In this document: positions 19,664-28,351 of the stretch, one piece after another
Layout of the letters: every line of letters starts with the position of its first letter
How positions within the stretch are numbered: the first letter of the stretch is position 1
Assembly (NCBI RefSeq): GCF_014639655.1
Contig: NZ_BMGB01000001.1
Coordinates: 1 to 64,000, forward strand
DNA from: Conyzicola nivalis
GTDB lineage: Bacteria; Actinomycetota; Actinomycetes; Actinomycetales; Microbacteriaceae
Length of the DNA stretch: 64,000 nt
Reading direction: 5' to 3'
Notes under the pieces: model-generated
The model's database searches: none
Told to the model about the DNA's origin: nothing
The model's input: only the letters and a program-made list of their open reading frames with translations
Program-made: the position numbers and the translations under genes

Positions 19664-19762
19664 AGCTGTCTCCTCGGATGACGATTGGTGTGGTGGCACG
19701 ACTCTAGTGCTCGCCGCGCGCCGCCGAAATAGCCCGGGGCGGGCCGGATGCCGCCGCGCCCG

Positions 19763-19768
19763 GTACCC
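19763..19768 (+). promoter_or_regulatory. Candidate leaderless promoter of ychF (-10)
   Basis: TACCCT fits TANNNT and ends nine bases before the GTG of ychF. No Shine-Dalgarno sequence is present, as for pyrG. Confidence 0.4.
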
Positions 19769-19777
19769 TTGACTCTC

Positions 19778-20854
19778 GTGGCTCTCACTATTGCAATCGT
19801 CGGACTCCCCAATGTGGGCAAGTCAACCCTGTTCAACGCTCTGACCAAGAGCTCGGTGCTCGCCGCGAACTATCCGTTCGCGACCATTGAACCCAACACG
19901 GGAATCGTGAGCCTGCCGGACGCACGCCTCGCCGTCCTCGCCGAGATCTTCGGCAGCGAGAAGATCCTGCCCGCCGCCGTGTCGTTCGTCGACATCGCCG
20001 GCATCGTCAAGGGCGCCTCCGTGGGTGAGGGCCTCGGCAACAAGTTCCTCGCCAATATCCGCGAGGCCGACGCCATCGCGCAGGTCGTGCGCGGCTTCGA
20101 GGACCCGGATGTCGTGCACGTCGACGGAAAAGTCGACGCCGCGAGCGACATGGAGACCATCAACACCGAGCTGATCCTGGCCGACATGCAGACCCTCGAG
20201 AAGGCCGAAAGCCGCTACGAGAAGGAGCTGCGCGCCAAGAAGATCACGCAGGCCACCGTCGACACCGCGAAGGCGGCCATGGAGTGGCTGAACGAGGGCA
20301 AGCCGCTCTCGTCGAACACCAAGCTCGACCTGTCGCTGCTCGCCGAACTCGGACTGCTGACGGTCAAGCCGTTCATCTACGTTTTCAATGTGGATGAAGC
20401 GGTCCTGACGAACGACGACCGCAAGGCAGCGCTGGCGGCTCTCGTCGCTCCCGCCCACGCCGTATTTCTCGACGCGAAGCTCGAGAGCGAGCTCATCGAC
20501 CTCGACGCCGCCGACGCCGCGGAACTGCTCGAGTCGACCGGCCAGGACGAGAGCGGCCTCGACCAGCTCGCCCGCATCGGCTTCGACACGCTCGGCCTGC
20601 AGACGTACCTCACCGCCGGCCCGAAAGAGACCCGCGCCTGGACGATCCCGAAGGGTGCCAAGGCGCCCCAGGCCGCCGGCGTCATCCACACCGACTTCGA
20701 AAAGGGCTTCATCAAGGCCGAGATCATCGGCTTCGACGACCTCGTCGAAACCGGCTCGATCGCCGAGGCGCGCTCGAAGGGCAAGGCCCGCATCGAGGGC
20801 AAGGAGTACGTCATGCAAGACGGCGACGTGGTGGAGTTCCGCTTCAACAACTAA
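19778..20854 (+). CDS. ychF: Redox-regulated ribosome-binding ATPase YchF
   Basis: 358 residues from GTG 19778 ([17 protein letters not shown]); ATG 19748 is in frame but would add ten residues not found in the family. Obg-family P-loop protein with [14 protein letters not shown], the switch II segment [20 protein letters not shown], and FNVDEA in place of the usual NKxD, which explains its ATP preference. It ends in a TGS domain ([20 protein letters not shown], then [11 protein letters not shown]). It binds ribosomes and is highly conserved. Confidence 0.96.
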   Translation: MALTIAIVGLPNVGKSTLFNALTKSSVLAANYPFATIEPNTGIVSLPDARLAVLAEIFGSEKILPAAVSFVDIAGIVKGASVGEGLGNKFLANIREADAIAQVVRGFEDPDVVHVDGKVDAASDMETINTELILADMQTLEKAESRYEKELRAKKITQATVDTAKAAMEWLNEGKPLSSNTKLDLSLLAELGLLTVKPFIYVFNVDEAVLTNDDRKAALAALVAPAHAVFLDAKLESELIDLDAADAAELLESTGQDESGLDQLARIGFDTLGLQTYLTAGPKETRAWTIPKGAKAPQAAGVIHTDFEKGFIKAEIIGFDDLVETGSIAEARSKGKARIEGKEYVMQDGDVVEFRFNN

Positions 20855-20895
20855 GCGGCCCCTCGGGCGGTCGTCGGCGACGAGGCCGGGGCCGC
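20855..20895 (+). terminator. Probable terminator after ychF
   Basis: GCGGCCCC directly after the ychF stop pairs perfectly with GGGGCCGC at 20888-20895, with further GC pairing in the loop. No U-tract. TAGGCT at 20900-20905 immediately after may be the -10 box of the next operon. Confidence 0.5.
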
Positions 20896-20931
20896 TGTGT
20901 AGGCTGACGACGAACCTAGGGGGAGACAAGC

Positions 20932-22026
20932 ATGACCATCGAGGTCGACACATCCGTCGTTCGAGCTGGCAGCGAGGCGTCTGGAGAGCTCGCTTCCGAT
21001 GTAAATCGTGCGCTGGGGTACTTCGATTCGCACATCGACACGTCCCAGTCGTGGGTAGCAGGCGCGTTGATGGACCGGCTTCTTTCGGAGCACAGTTCTT
21101 TTGCGGCGAGTGTCGAGTCTGGGCTCCTGCGCTCCAAGGCACTGATGCTCGCCACTCAGGGTGCGCTGGATAACGTCGCACAGCGCTTCGACGACACCGA
21201 GCACGACGCCCAAGTAGATGTCCGCAGCCTCTTCAGCGACCTCGACCCCACGGCGGCCACGGTGCCGCTCGACGCCAGCACCGCTCGTCAGAGCCTCGCG
21301 TTCGCTTCCCCCGGCGGCGCACTTGTGACGCCCGAATCGTCACTGGCCGACCCGGCCTTCGCGGTCGTGTGGGACGTCATTAATTGGCCCGACTATCTTT
21401 CGCTGTCCTACTGGGCCCGCCAGATCCTCAACGGCGTTATCCAGCTGGTCCAACCGGGATGGACCGGGGGGCAGGATGTCTTCGAGTTCCTCGCCCAGAA
21501 GATCAGCGGCGACTGGGACAAGGTGGCCCTCGCGGGCAGCGCCTTCGGTCATGTGGGGGAGTTCTTCGAGGAGCTTGCCGCAGCTCTTCAGAACCTCGCC
21601 GTGGACATCTTCGCTGCCTGGACGAGCGGGGACGGTGCAGACCGTGCGGGCGAGTACTTCGCGGAGCTCGTGGGCGCGGTCGCAGCCCAGCCCGAAGTGT
21701 ACGGCGACCTCGAGACGAAGTACACCAACGCGGCGTGGGCCGCCTTCGGGGCGTGCCAGGCCATGCTCTCCGCGCTCGACGCCCTCATCGATGCGGTGAT
21801 TGCCGCATCGATGGGAGCGTCGTCGGTCGCCGAGGCGATCGGCGCACTCTTCACCCTCGGTGGTCTGGCTCCGGCCGCCATCGTCACGGCAGTAGTCGCG
21901 GCGGTAGAGGCGTTTTCTGCCGCGTGGGGCGTGATGATGACCGCAACCTCGACGGCCATCGCGGCAGGAGCGGCCATCGGCTCCGCGACCACTACCATCG
22001 AGTTCGTCCCGCTTCCGGAGGCCTGA
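20932..22026 (+). CDS. WXG/LXG-like protein, probable type VII secretion-associated
   Basis: 364 residues from ATG with a GGGGGAGA ribosome binding site. Residues 1 to about 100 are a helical hairpin-like region (TIEVDTSVVRAGSEASGELA, with SWVAGALMDRLL near the turn), resembling WXG100/ESX proteins. The middle is Trp-rich and helical (about 130-260), and the end is strongly hydrophobic Ala/Val-rich (about 270-350), as in proteins placed by type VII-like secretion. There is no toxin domain or signal peptide. The two following genes are tightly linked. No secretion ATPase gene lies in the window. The role is inferred from architecture only. Confidence 0.6.
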   Translation: MTIEVDTSVVRAGSEASGELASDVNRALGYFDSHIDTSQSWVAGALMDRLLSEHSSFAASVESGLLRSKALMLATQGALDNVAQRFDDTEHDAQVDVRSLFSDLDPTAATVPLDASTARQSLAFASPGGALVTPESSLADPAFAVVWDVINWPDYLSLSYWARQILNGVIQLVQPGWTGGQDVFEFLAQKISGDWDKVALAGSAFGHVGEFFEELAAALQNLAVDIFAAWTSGDGADRAGEYFAELVGAVAAQPEVYGDLETKYTNAAWAAFGACQAMLSALDALIDAVIAASMGASSVAEAIGALFTLGGLAPAAIVTAVVAAVEAFSAAWGVMMTATSTAIAAGAAIGSATTTIEFVPLPEA

Positions 22027-22027
22027 C

Positions 22028-22474
22028 GTGGATCAACCTGACGTGTCGGCTGCGCTGCTGCGCGCCACGGGCGGCGACTTCGCCCAGAAACTCCAGACCA
22101 GGCTCATTGAACTCGCTGGCGCGACGGACGACGAGGCGTACGCCAGCCGACTGCGCCTCGTCGCGAGCGGGAAGCGACCGCTGCGCACCCTGCTCGCGGA
22201 CCCGCAATGGCGCGAGGCTTTCGGGTCCCGCATGCGGCTCCTCGCGGAGCCGCCTGCGCTCGACGAGGAGCAACGTCGCGCGCTCGACGACGCCGTCGAG
22301 CAGGCACGTCATGTGGCCAGCCCGTCGGAAGACCAAGCGGCCTCTGACGCCGCCGATGTCATGCGCCGCGCGATTCTCGCCCAGGAAGCCATTCGCGAGG
22401 AGGAGCTCAACGGCTGGACATATGTTCACGACGCCGGCGAGAAACTCGACGAACCCACCGTGGGTGATCGATGA
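22028..22474 (+). CDS. Small acidic helical protein in WXG-like cassette
   Basis: 148 residues from GTG one base after the previous stop. Hydrophilic, Ala/Glu/Asp/Arg-rich and fully helical in appearance, no Cys, no signal peptide. It overlaps the next gene (ATGA). Size, charge and position suit a chaperone or accessory factor for the upstream secreted-type protein, but no family is recognised. Confidence 0.65.
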   Translation: MDQPDVSAALLRATGGDFAQKLQTRLIELAGATDDEAYASRLRLVASGKRPLRTLLADPQWREAFGSRMRLLAEPPALDEEQRRALDDAVEQARHVASPSEDQAASDAADVMRRAILAQEAIREEELNGWTYVHDAGEKLDEPTVGDR

Positions 22475-23010
22475 CCTCCGACGCGACGGTGGTTGTGCGC
22501 TATGACGAGGCCAGCCGAGCAGCCGTCGAACAGACTCTCCACAACCTCGTGCGCAAGCAGGGCATCCTGCTGCTGATCCTCGGCACGCTGCTCGGACTCC
22601 TCGTGCTGGTGCCGTTCATTGGCGCGGCGACCGCCGCGGACGGCGTCGACGCGGCCTTCGTCTTCGCCGCGATCGCGATGCTCGTGGTTCCCATCGCAAT
22701 CGGTGCGTTGGGAGTACGGCAACTTCGGCGACAGCCGCACCTGCCCGAGGTCGCGGTCACGATCACTCCCGCCGCCGTGCTTTTTCCCGCCATTGATCGG
22801 CCGTCGGCGCTGGCACCTCGGATCCGTGCCGCGGAGTGGACCCGGGAGGGAACTAGCGCCGAGATCATCCCCGCGTCTGGTCTCCAGTTGGCACGCGTCG
22901 AGTTCACCCGGCAGGACGGCGGCAAGCGGCGCCGGCGCTCGATTGCCGCCGGCAACCTCGACGTTGACGCCACGGTGATCGTCGATGCGCTGCGGGGCCC
23001 ACACAACTAA
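22471..23010 (+). CDS. Two-TM membrane protein in WXG-like cassette
   Basis: 179 residues from ATG. Two hydrophobic segments at about residues 32-53 (ILLLILGTLLGLLVLVPFIG) and 62-83 form a hairpin. The cytosolic C-terminal part, about 90-179, is beta-rich with a basic patch (GGKRRRRS) and may be a PH-like or YcxB-like domain. It closes the three-gene cassette. Function unknown; a membrane anchor or immunity role is possible. Confidence 0.65.
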   Translation: MTSDATVVVRYDEASRAAVEQTLHNLVRKQGILLLILGTLLGLLVLVPFIGAATAADGVDAAFVFAAIAMLVVPIAIGALGVRQLRRQPHLPEVAVTITPAAVLFPAIDRPSALAPRIRAAEWTREGTSAEIIPASGLQLARVEFTRQDGGKRRRRSIAAGNLDVDATVIVDALRGPHN

Positions 23011-23052
23011 TCGAAGCCTGCCGGCAGCCACCACGGGCGATGGAGGTCAGGG

Positions 23053-23266
23053 GTGACGACGGCACCTCGGGCGGACTTCGACATCGAGCCTTGAAGGCGT
23101 ATTGAGCAAGGATGTTCCCAAGTCTGTCGACTGGGATGATGTCGAGCTCCACGTCTTTGTCAAGAACGTGCCGCATCTCCGGCCGCTACGTCCCGGCGTT
23201 CCGATTCAACATGCTCGCGCGGTTCTCGAGCGTCCCGGAGTGCGCTTTCGGGGCGGCAGGTTCTAG
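23053..23266 (+). pseudogene. Possible frame-disrupted small gene
   Basis: A GTG at 23053 with GGAGG-like sequence upstream opens VTTAPRADFDIEP and stops. In the next frame a plausible hydrophilic coding run continues (from TTG 23102: LSKDVPKSVDWDDVELHVFV, then RPGVPIQHARAVLERPG) to a TAG at 23264. A single frameshift near 23090 would join them. No family is recognised, and it may be chance. Otherwise the 23011-23352 gap shows only the ribosome binding site of the next gene. Confidence 0.3.
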
Positions 23267-23352
23267 CAGGATGGGCACCGTCGCGACAGCTCACTTTTCT
23301 CATTGCGAGGCGGGCTAGAGTCGCTAGTCCGCCATCGTTCGAAGGAGCCACC

Positions 23353-24027
23353 ATGCCCGTCATCGCAATCATCGGAGCCGGACCGGGACTCGGGGCCGCC
23401 GTCGCGCGCCGGTTCGGTCGCGAAGGCTTCTCCATCGCACTGATCTCGCGAGACCGGTCAAAGCTCGACGCCATGGCTGCCGAGCTCGGAGCGGCCGGTG
23501 TGACCGCCAGCGGTTTCGCCGCGGACGTGCGGGAGCCCGGTGCACTCGAAGACGCTCTGGCGCTCGCCGCGGCCGAGCTGGGACCGATCACCGCGCTGCA
23601 GTACAGCCCGCTCCCGTCGCGCGACTACCTGAAGCCGGTGCTCGACCTGACGCCCGAGCTGGCGCTGGAGGCGTTGCAGTTCTCGGCTCTCGGGCTCATC
23701 CGTGCGGTGCGCACGGTACTCCCCGCGATGCGCGAGGCGGGGGCTGGCAGCGTCATCCTGATCAACGGCGGGACCTCGGTCAAGGCTCGGGCCGGCTTCG
23801 CGGGCACCTCGGTCGCGTTCCCGGCCGAGAGCGCCTACGGCGAGATGCTCCACGAGGCACTCGAGGCCGAGGGCATCCGTGTCGCTCAGCTCGTCATCCC
23901 CGGAGGAATCCCCCAGCTCGAGCTGCCCAACGGCATCGACGACGTCGCCGATCGCATCTGGGGACTCCACGCGGAGGCGGGTCCGTTCCGCACCATGCTC
24001 ATCCCGCTGGAAGACGGCCGGGAGTAG
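23353..24027 (+). CDS. Divergent short-chain dehydrogenase-like protein
   Basis: 224 residues from ATG, with a strong GAAGGAGCC ribosome binding site. The Rossmann loop GAGPGLGAAVARRFG is intact, and FAADVREPGALEDAL matches the SDR D-V adenine-ring position. The NNAG motif is missing (LQYSPLPSRD instead), and the catalytic YxxxK is absent: the corresponding stretch is AFPAESAYGEMLHEAL. It may bind NAD(P)H without classical SDR chemistry, or use other residues. It stands alone, 7 bases before a convergent stress protein gene. Confidence 0.85.
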   Translation: MPVIAIIGAGPGLGAAVARRFGREGFSIALISRDRSKLDAMAAELGAAGVTASGFAADVREPGALEDALALAAAELGPITALQYSPLPSRDYLKPVLDLTPELALEALQFSALGLIRAVRTVLPAMREAGAGSVILINGGTSVKARAGFAGTSVAFPAESAYGEMLHEALEAEGIRVAQLVIPGGIPQLELPNGIDDVADRIWGLHAEAGPFRTMLIPLEDGRE

Positions 24028-24034
24028 GCAGCGG

Positions 24035-24502
24035 TCACCTGCGCAGCGCGCGCTCGCTGCCGGGAGTGGGACGGCAGACGAGCACCGGGCACGGCGCCGA
24101 GTGTTGCACGCGCGAGGCTGTGCTGCCCAGCAGGATCGTCGGACTGAGGCCGCGGCTGCCCGAGGCCATTGCGATGAGGTCGGCGTCGAGGTCTTCGGCG
24201 GCCCGGATGATCTCCTGCGCGGGGGAGCCACTGCGCACCTGCTTGTGGATCGTCGGGCCCCACCCGTCGAACTCGGCGGCCACCGTGTCGACGGCGGCCT
24301 TGGCGTCTTCGCGGAAACTCACCTCGGTGAACCCCGGGGTCTTCTGCGGTCCCAGTTCGTTGGCGAAGGGTGCCGCGGCGTACGGGCTGACCACGGCGAC
24401 TACGGTGACGTCGGTGATCTCGCGGGAGTCGGCGATCCACTTGAACTGGCGGGCGGCGGCCAGGGAGGCCTGCGACCCGTCGGTGGCTACGATGGCGTGC
24501 AC
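24035..24502 (-). CDS. Universal stress protein (UspA family)
   Basis: 155 residues from ATG. Starts with MHAIVATDGSQAS, the usual UspA beta strand and Asp, and ends with the ATP-binding glycine motif GSRGLSPTILLGSTASRV followed by PCPVLVCRP. It lies 3 bases after the amino-acid permease gene and is probably cotranscribed; Usp genes often follow transporters, sometimes as nucleotide-sensing partners. Confidence 0.92.
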   Translation of the reverse strand: MHAIVATDGSQASLAAARQFKWIADSREITDVTVVAVVSPYAAAPFANELGPQKTPGFTEVSFREDAKAAVDTVAAEFDGWGPTIHKQVRSGSPAQEIIRAAEDLDADLIAMASGSRGLSPTILLGSTASRVQHSAPCPVLVCRPTPGSERALRR

Positions 24503-24505
24503 GAT

Positions 24506-25978
24506 TCAGAGCTCCTTGCTCGCGGGCGGCGTCTCGACCTGCGTGGCGCGATCCGGACCGGCGGTTGGCGGCTTCTTCTTGCCGAAGAAGTTCTGCACAA
24601 GGTAGAGCACGAGCCCGACGGCCAGCAACCCTGCCACCCAGAACAGGGCGTCGGGGTCGTCGATCAGTGTGTAAGCCAGCACGGCGAGGTTGCCGATGAT
24701 GCCCACGATCAACAGCACGGTGTTCGCCCGGTACGTGTCACTGGTCTCGTCCGACCCGCGCAGCTTGAGGCACGCAACGATCACCAGTGCGTAGATGAAG
24801 AGCAGGAAGACCACGGTGATCGTGGCGAGACGGTCGACGATGTCGAGCTGGTCTTCCGCGGGGATGCCGGCCTGACTCGTACGGATCGCAGCGCCGATCA
24901 CCAACAGCGAGCCGACGATCACGGCACCGAAGATGAGCGCGACGTACGGGCTGCGCCTCGTGGGGTGCACCTTGGAAAAGACCCTCGGCACGACGTTCTC
25001 CCTGGCCATGCCGAACAGGATGCGGGACTGGGCGACCACGGTCACCAGCGTCGTGTTGCTGATCGCGATCATCGCGATGATGCCGAAGACGACCAGCATG
25101 ACACTGGCGGGCACGAAGAAGAGGTCGGCACGGATGACCTCGAGCAGGGTGTTTCCGGCGAGGGTCTCGATCGGCACGGCCAGCGCGGCGGCGATCGACA
25201 CCAGTACATAGACCACGCCCGCCGTCATCATGCCGCCGATCAGCGCGCGGGGGAAAGCGTGCGAGGGGTCGATGGTCTCCTCGGCCACGTTGGCCGCGTT
25301 CTCGAATCCGGTCATGGCGAAGAAGGCGAGCGATACCCCGGCCAGCACGGCCAGGACCGCGGAACCCGCGCCGCCCTCGGTGTTGAACTGGAGAAGCACT
25401 GACGGGTCGTTGACCCCCTCGACCAGCGCGACGACGCCGATGATCACGACGATGATGAGGCCGCTGATCTCGATGAAGGTCATGATCACGTTCGCCACCA
25501 CCGACTCGGTGATGCCGATCAGGTTGATGATCGTGATCAAGGCGATGAACGCGAGAGCGATGAAGGTTGCCGCCCAGATGGCGTCCTCCGGGAGCCCGAT
25601 CAGGCCGCTGAAGTAGCGCACAAAGCCGGCGGCGAGCGATCCCACCGCCGCCATGTTGGCCGAGAGCATGCAGATGGTGATGAAGAACGTCAGCGCCGGA
25701 TTGCGGAACGCTTTGTGGATGTAGAGCGACGCTCCGGCGGCCTGCGGGTACTTGGTGACCAACTCGGCGTAAGCGAGGCCGGTGATCGTGGCGATTGCCA
25801 CCCCGGCAAGGAACGCCATCCAGAAGGCTCCACCCACGGCGGCCGCGACAAGGCCGACGAGAACGTAGATTCCGGAACCGAGCACGTCGCCGACGACGTA
25901 GAAATACAACTGTTTGGCCGTGATCGAGCGCTTCAGCTCACCGTGCTGGACAACGTCTGTTTCGGTTGGCATCACCAT
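24506..25978 (-). CDS. APC-family amino acid permease
   Basis: 490 residues from ATG 25978 (MVMPTETD) or 488 from ATG 25972; a longer start at 26056 is open but adds unusual residues. About 12-13 membrane helices. The first helix contains the APC signature [17 protein letters not shown], followed by AYAELVTKYPQAAG. It resembles the GabP/YfnA type of amino-acid or polyamine permeases. The cytosolic tail is Pro/Lys-rich. Operon with the following Usp gene. No clear ribosome binding site is seen at either start. The transported substrate cannot be named. Confidence 0.9.
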   Translation of the reverse strand: MVMPTETDVVQHGELKRSITAKQLYFYVVGDVLGSGIYVLVGLVAAAVGGAFWMAFLAGVAIATITGLAYAELVTKYPQAAGASLYIHKAFRNPALTFFITICMLSANMAAVGSLAAGFVRYFSGLIGLPEDAIWAATFIALAFIALITIINLIGITESVVANVIMTFIEISGLIIVVIIGVVALVEGVNDPSVLLQFNTEGGAGSAVLAVLAGVSLAFFAMTGFENAANVAEETIDPSHAFPRALIGGMMTAGVVYVLVSIAAALAVPIETLAGNTLLEVIRADLFFVPASVMLVVFGIIAMIAISNTTLVTVVAQSRILFGMARENVVPRVFSKVHPTRRSPYVALIFGAVIVGSLLVIGAAIRTSQAGIPAEDQLDIVDRLATITVVFLLFIYALVIVACLKLRGSDETSDTYRANTVLLIVGIIGNLAVLAYTLIDDPDALFWVAGLLAVGLVLYLVQNFFGKKKPPTAGPDRATQVETPPASKEL

Positions 25979-26067
25979 TTCGCAACGATAGGGCAATCGG
26001 AACACGAGGTGAATAGTTTTATTTGGCCTTGCGTCCTGCCTTTTTAGCGGGACCACACCCTCGGAAG

Positions 26068-27132
26068 CTACTTCTCTGGAGAGGTCAGGTCGTCGATATC
26101 ACGCATGTCGAGCACAAAACGGTAGCGCACGTCGTTGCGGGCGAGACGTTCCAGGGCGATCGCGACGTCTGCGGCCGATACCACCTCGACGTCGGCCACC
26201 ACGTCGTGCTCGCCACAGAAGTCGAGCAGTTCCTGGGTGAAACGGTGACCGCCGCTGCCTCCCGAAGCGAGGCGTTTGCGTCCAACCAGGAGCGCGAGGG
26301 TCTGCACGGTCACGGGCCCGAGGTAGCCCAGGAGGAATAGGGTGCCGTCGAGATCGAGTGTCGAGAGGTAGGGCTCGAGTTCGTGGTCGACCGAGACGGT
26401 GTCGATGATCACGTCGACGCTGCCCGAGCTCGCCTCCATCGCCGCGGGATCCGTCGACACCACGACACGGCTGGCGCCGAGCGCTTTCGCGTCGTCCGCC
26501 TTCGCGGCGGTCGTGGTGAAGACGGTGACGTCCGCCCCCAGCGCGCGTCCGAGTCGCACGGCCAGATGGCCGAGCCCGCCGAGCCCGACGACCCCGAGCC
26601 GCGTTCCCGGTCCCACCCCCGCGACGCGGAGCGGCTCCCACACGGTCACGCCGGCGCACATGAGAGGGGCGACCGCGGCGGGGTCGAGAGCGGCCGGACG
26701 GTGGTAGACGAAGTGCTCCTGAACCACGTAGCGACCGGAGTAGGCCCCGTCGGTCGTCGTGCCGTCGCCGCGGTCCCTGCCGCCGTAGGTCAGGGTGGGG
26801 AATTCTTCGCAGAAGTTCTCCTGGCCCGCGAGGCACATGCGGCACGCTCCGCAGGAGTCGACGATGTTGCCGACCGCGACCGGATCGCCGACGGAGAAGG
26901 ATGTCACGGAGTCGCCCACCGCTACCACCTCGCCGACGAACTCGTGACCGGGAACAAGCGGGAAAGAACCGCCCGCCTCGGCTGGAGTGTGGATGGCGTG
27001 CAGGTCGCTGTGGCAGACGCCGCAGAACGTGACGCGGATGTCGACGTCGCCGGGTCGGAGATCCCGCCGCTGAATCCGGACGGGGAGGAGGGGAGCGTCG
27101 ACGTGCGCGGCGCGGAGGGCTGTGGTTTCCAT
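26068..27132 (-). CDS. Zinc-dependent NAD(P) alcohol dehydrogenase (CAD-like)
   Basis: 354 residues from ATG. The catalytic zinc ligands are C37 in FCGVCHSD and the GHE motif near residue 63; the structural zinc site is C94, C97, C100 and C108 (SCGACRMCLAGQENFC). The Rossmann loop is GVVGLGGLGHLAV. The pattern fits the cinnamyl-alcohol dehydrogenase/YahK group, broad-range aldehyde reductases preferring NADPH. It diverges from a TetR gene across a palindromic operator, so it is the likely target of that regulator. Confidence 0.93.
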   Translation of the reverse strand: METTALRAAHVDAPLLPVRIQRRDLRPGDVDIRVTFCGVCHSDLHAIHTPAEAGGSFPLVPGHEFVGEVVAVGDSVTSFSVGDPVAVGNIVDSCGACRMCLAGQENFCEEFPTLTYGGRDRGDGTTTDGAYSGRYVVQEHFVYHRPAALDPAAVAPLMCAGVTVWEPLRVAGVGPGTRLGVVGLGGLGHLAVRLGRALGADVTVFTTTAAKADDAKALGASRVVVSTDPAAMEASSGSVDVIIDTVSVDHELEPYLSTLDLDGTLFLLGYLGPVTVQTLALLVGRKRLASGGSGGHRFTQELLDFCGEHDVVADVEVVSAADVAIALERLARNDVRYRFVLDMRDIDDLTSPEK

Positions 27133-27140
27133 GCCGCCAT

Positions 27141-27160
27141 ACTACCTACTAGTTGGTAGT
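27141..27160. promoter_or_regulatory. TetR-type operator between ADH and TetR genes
   Basis: The 20-bp ACTACCTACTAGTTGGTAGT is palindromic except for one T-T mismatch pair, centred at 27150/27151. It lies 8 bases before the dehydrogenase start and 16 before the TetR start. TAAGCT at 27165-27170 is a candidate -10 for tetR with a leaderless start. Binding here would shut both divergent promoters. Confidence 0.75.
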
Positions 27161-27176
27161 AACGTAAGCTCAGACC

Positions 27177-27773
27177 ATGACATCCGCGAATGAAACACGC
27201 AGCCGCATCCTCGCCGCAGCAACGGCCGAGTTCGCAGCGCGCGGCATCGCCGGCGCGCGCGTCGATCGCATCGCGGCATCATCCGGCGCCAGCAAACCCA
27301 TGCTGTACGCCTACTTCGGCGGCAAAGAGCAGCTGTTCGAGGCCGTCTTCACCGACCATGTCATCGCGAACAGCGATCGGGTTCCGTTCACGGCGGACGA
27401 CCTGCCGGGCTACGCCGTGCGGCTGTACGACGACTATCTGGCCGACCCCGACCTCCTGCGGCTCATCGCCTGGAAACGATTGGAGCGCGTCCCCGAGGGG
27501 TACCTCTACGTGGGGCTCGAGGGAAACGACGAGGAGCATCTCCGCGACATCGTGGTGCAGCAGCAGAACGGTTCCATCCGCTCCGACCTGGATCCGCGAG
27601 ACGTCTGGTCGCTGCTGATCTCGCTGTCGTCGACATGGGCGCAGGCGGCGGTGACGGAGGTCGCCGGCACGACCGACCCGGAGGCGGTACACGAACGTCG
27701 CAAAACGGCTCTGGCCGAAACGGTGCGGACGGGGCTCTGTGCCGCGACCGCCGCAACGGCCGTGACGGCCTAG
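27177..27773 (+). CDS. TetR-family transcriptional repressor
   Basis: 198 residues from ATG. The N-terminal HTH is TRSRILAAATAEFAARGIAG, then RVDRIAASSGASKPMLYAYFG, typical TetR with the recognition helix near residues 34-44. The remaining helices form the ligand domain. It is encoded divergently from a zinc alcohol dehydrogenase over a 20-bp palindrome and probably represses both genes until an aldehyde- or alcohol-like signal binds. The ligand is inference. Confidence 0.93.
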   Translation: MTSANETRSRILAAATAEFAARGIAGARVDRIAASSGASKPMLYAYFGGKEQLFEAVFTDHVIANSDRVPFTADDLPGYAVRLYDDYLADPDLLRLIAWKRLERVPEGYLYVGLEGNDEEHLRDIVVQQQNGSIRSDLDPRDVWSLLISLSSTWAQAAVTEVAGTTDPEAVHERRKTALAETVRTGLCAATAATAVTA

Positions 27774-27861
27774 CTGTGCTGCCGGGTCTTTTCGTTGCGC
27801 CGTAACCGCCGCAGCGGGAAAATGGCCGCAGAGCCCCTACTCGACGAGGAGAGCAGCCGCC

Positions 27862-28317
27862 ATGAGCGAAGCGAAGAAGCCAGCCACCGACGAATCATCC
27901 GGAGTCTTCACCGCCGAGGAGAAGGCGGCGATGAAGGAGCGGGCGAACGAGGTCAAGGCCGAGAAAAAACGCGGCAAGGGTAAAGAGAGCGACGAACAGG
28001 CCGTGCTCGCGAAGATCGCCGAGCTGACCGAGCCCGACCGATCACTCGCCGCGCGACTGCACGAGATCATCCTCGAGGCGGCCCCCGACCTCGCGCCGAA
28101 GACCTGGTACGGCATGCCCGGGTACGCCAAAGACGGCAAGGTGCTCGTGTTCTTCCAAGGGGCCGACAAGTTCAAGACGCGGTACGCGACCCTCGGTTTC
28201 AACGACAGCGCGAAACTCGACGACGGCAGCATGTGGCCGAACGCCTACGCGCTCACCGAGCTGACCGCCGCGGACGAGGCGACGATCGCCGAGCTGGTCA
28301 AGAAGGCCGTGCGCTAG
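27862..28317 (+). CDS. DUF1801 domain protein
   Basis: 151 residues from ATG; GAGGAGAGCAG lies upstream. An N-terminal 50-residue Lys/Glu-rich extension is followed by the DUF1801 fold: [35 protein letters not shown], and [18 protein letters not shown]. These domains occur in YdhG-type proteins of uncertain role, some proposed as iron-binding. A second, shorter DUF1801 protein is at 48128-48511. Stands alone. Confidence 0.85.
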   Translation: MSEAKKPATDESSGVFTAEEKAAMKERANEVKAEKKRGKGKESDEQAVLAKIAELTEPDRSLAARLHEIILEAAPDLAPKTWYGMPGYAKDGKVLVFFQGADKFKTRYATLGFNDSAKLDDGSMWPNAYALTELTAADEATIAELVKKAVR

Positions 28318-28351
28318 GAATACCGAGGCCATTTCGGGCGTTGTCGCGAGC

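Noticed and set aside
23112-23318. 68-codon frame MFPSLSTG...
   Set aside because: Ser/Arg-rich, poor ribosome binding site and a less plausible composition than the overlapping frame 23102-23266; taken as a shadow.
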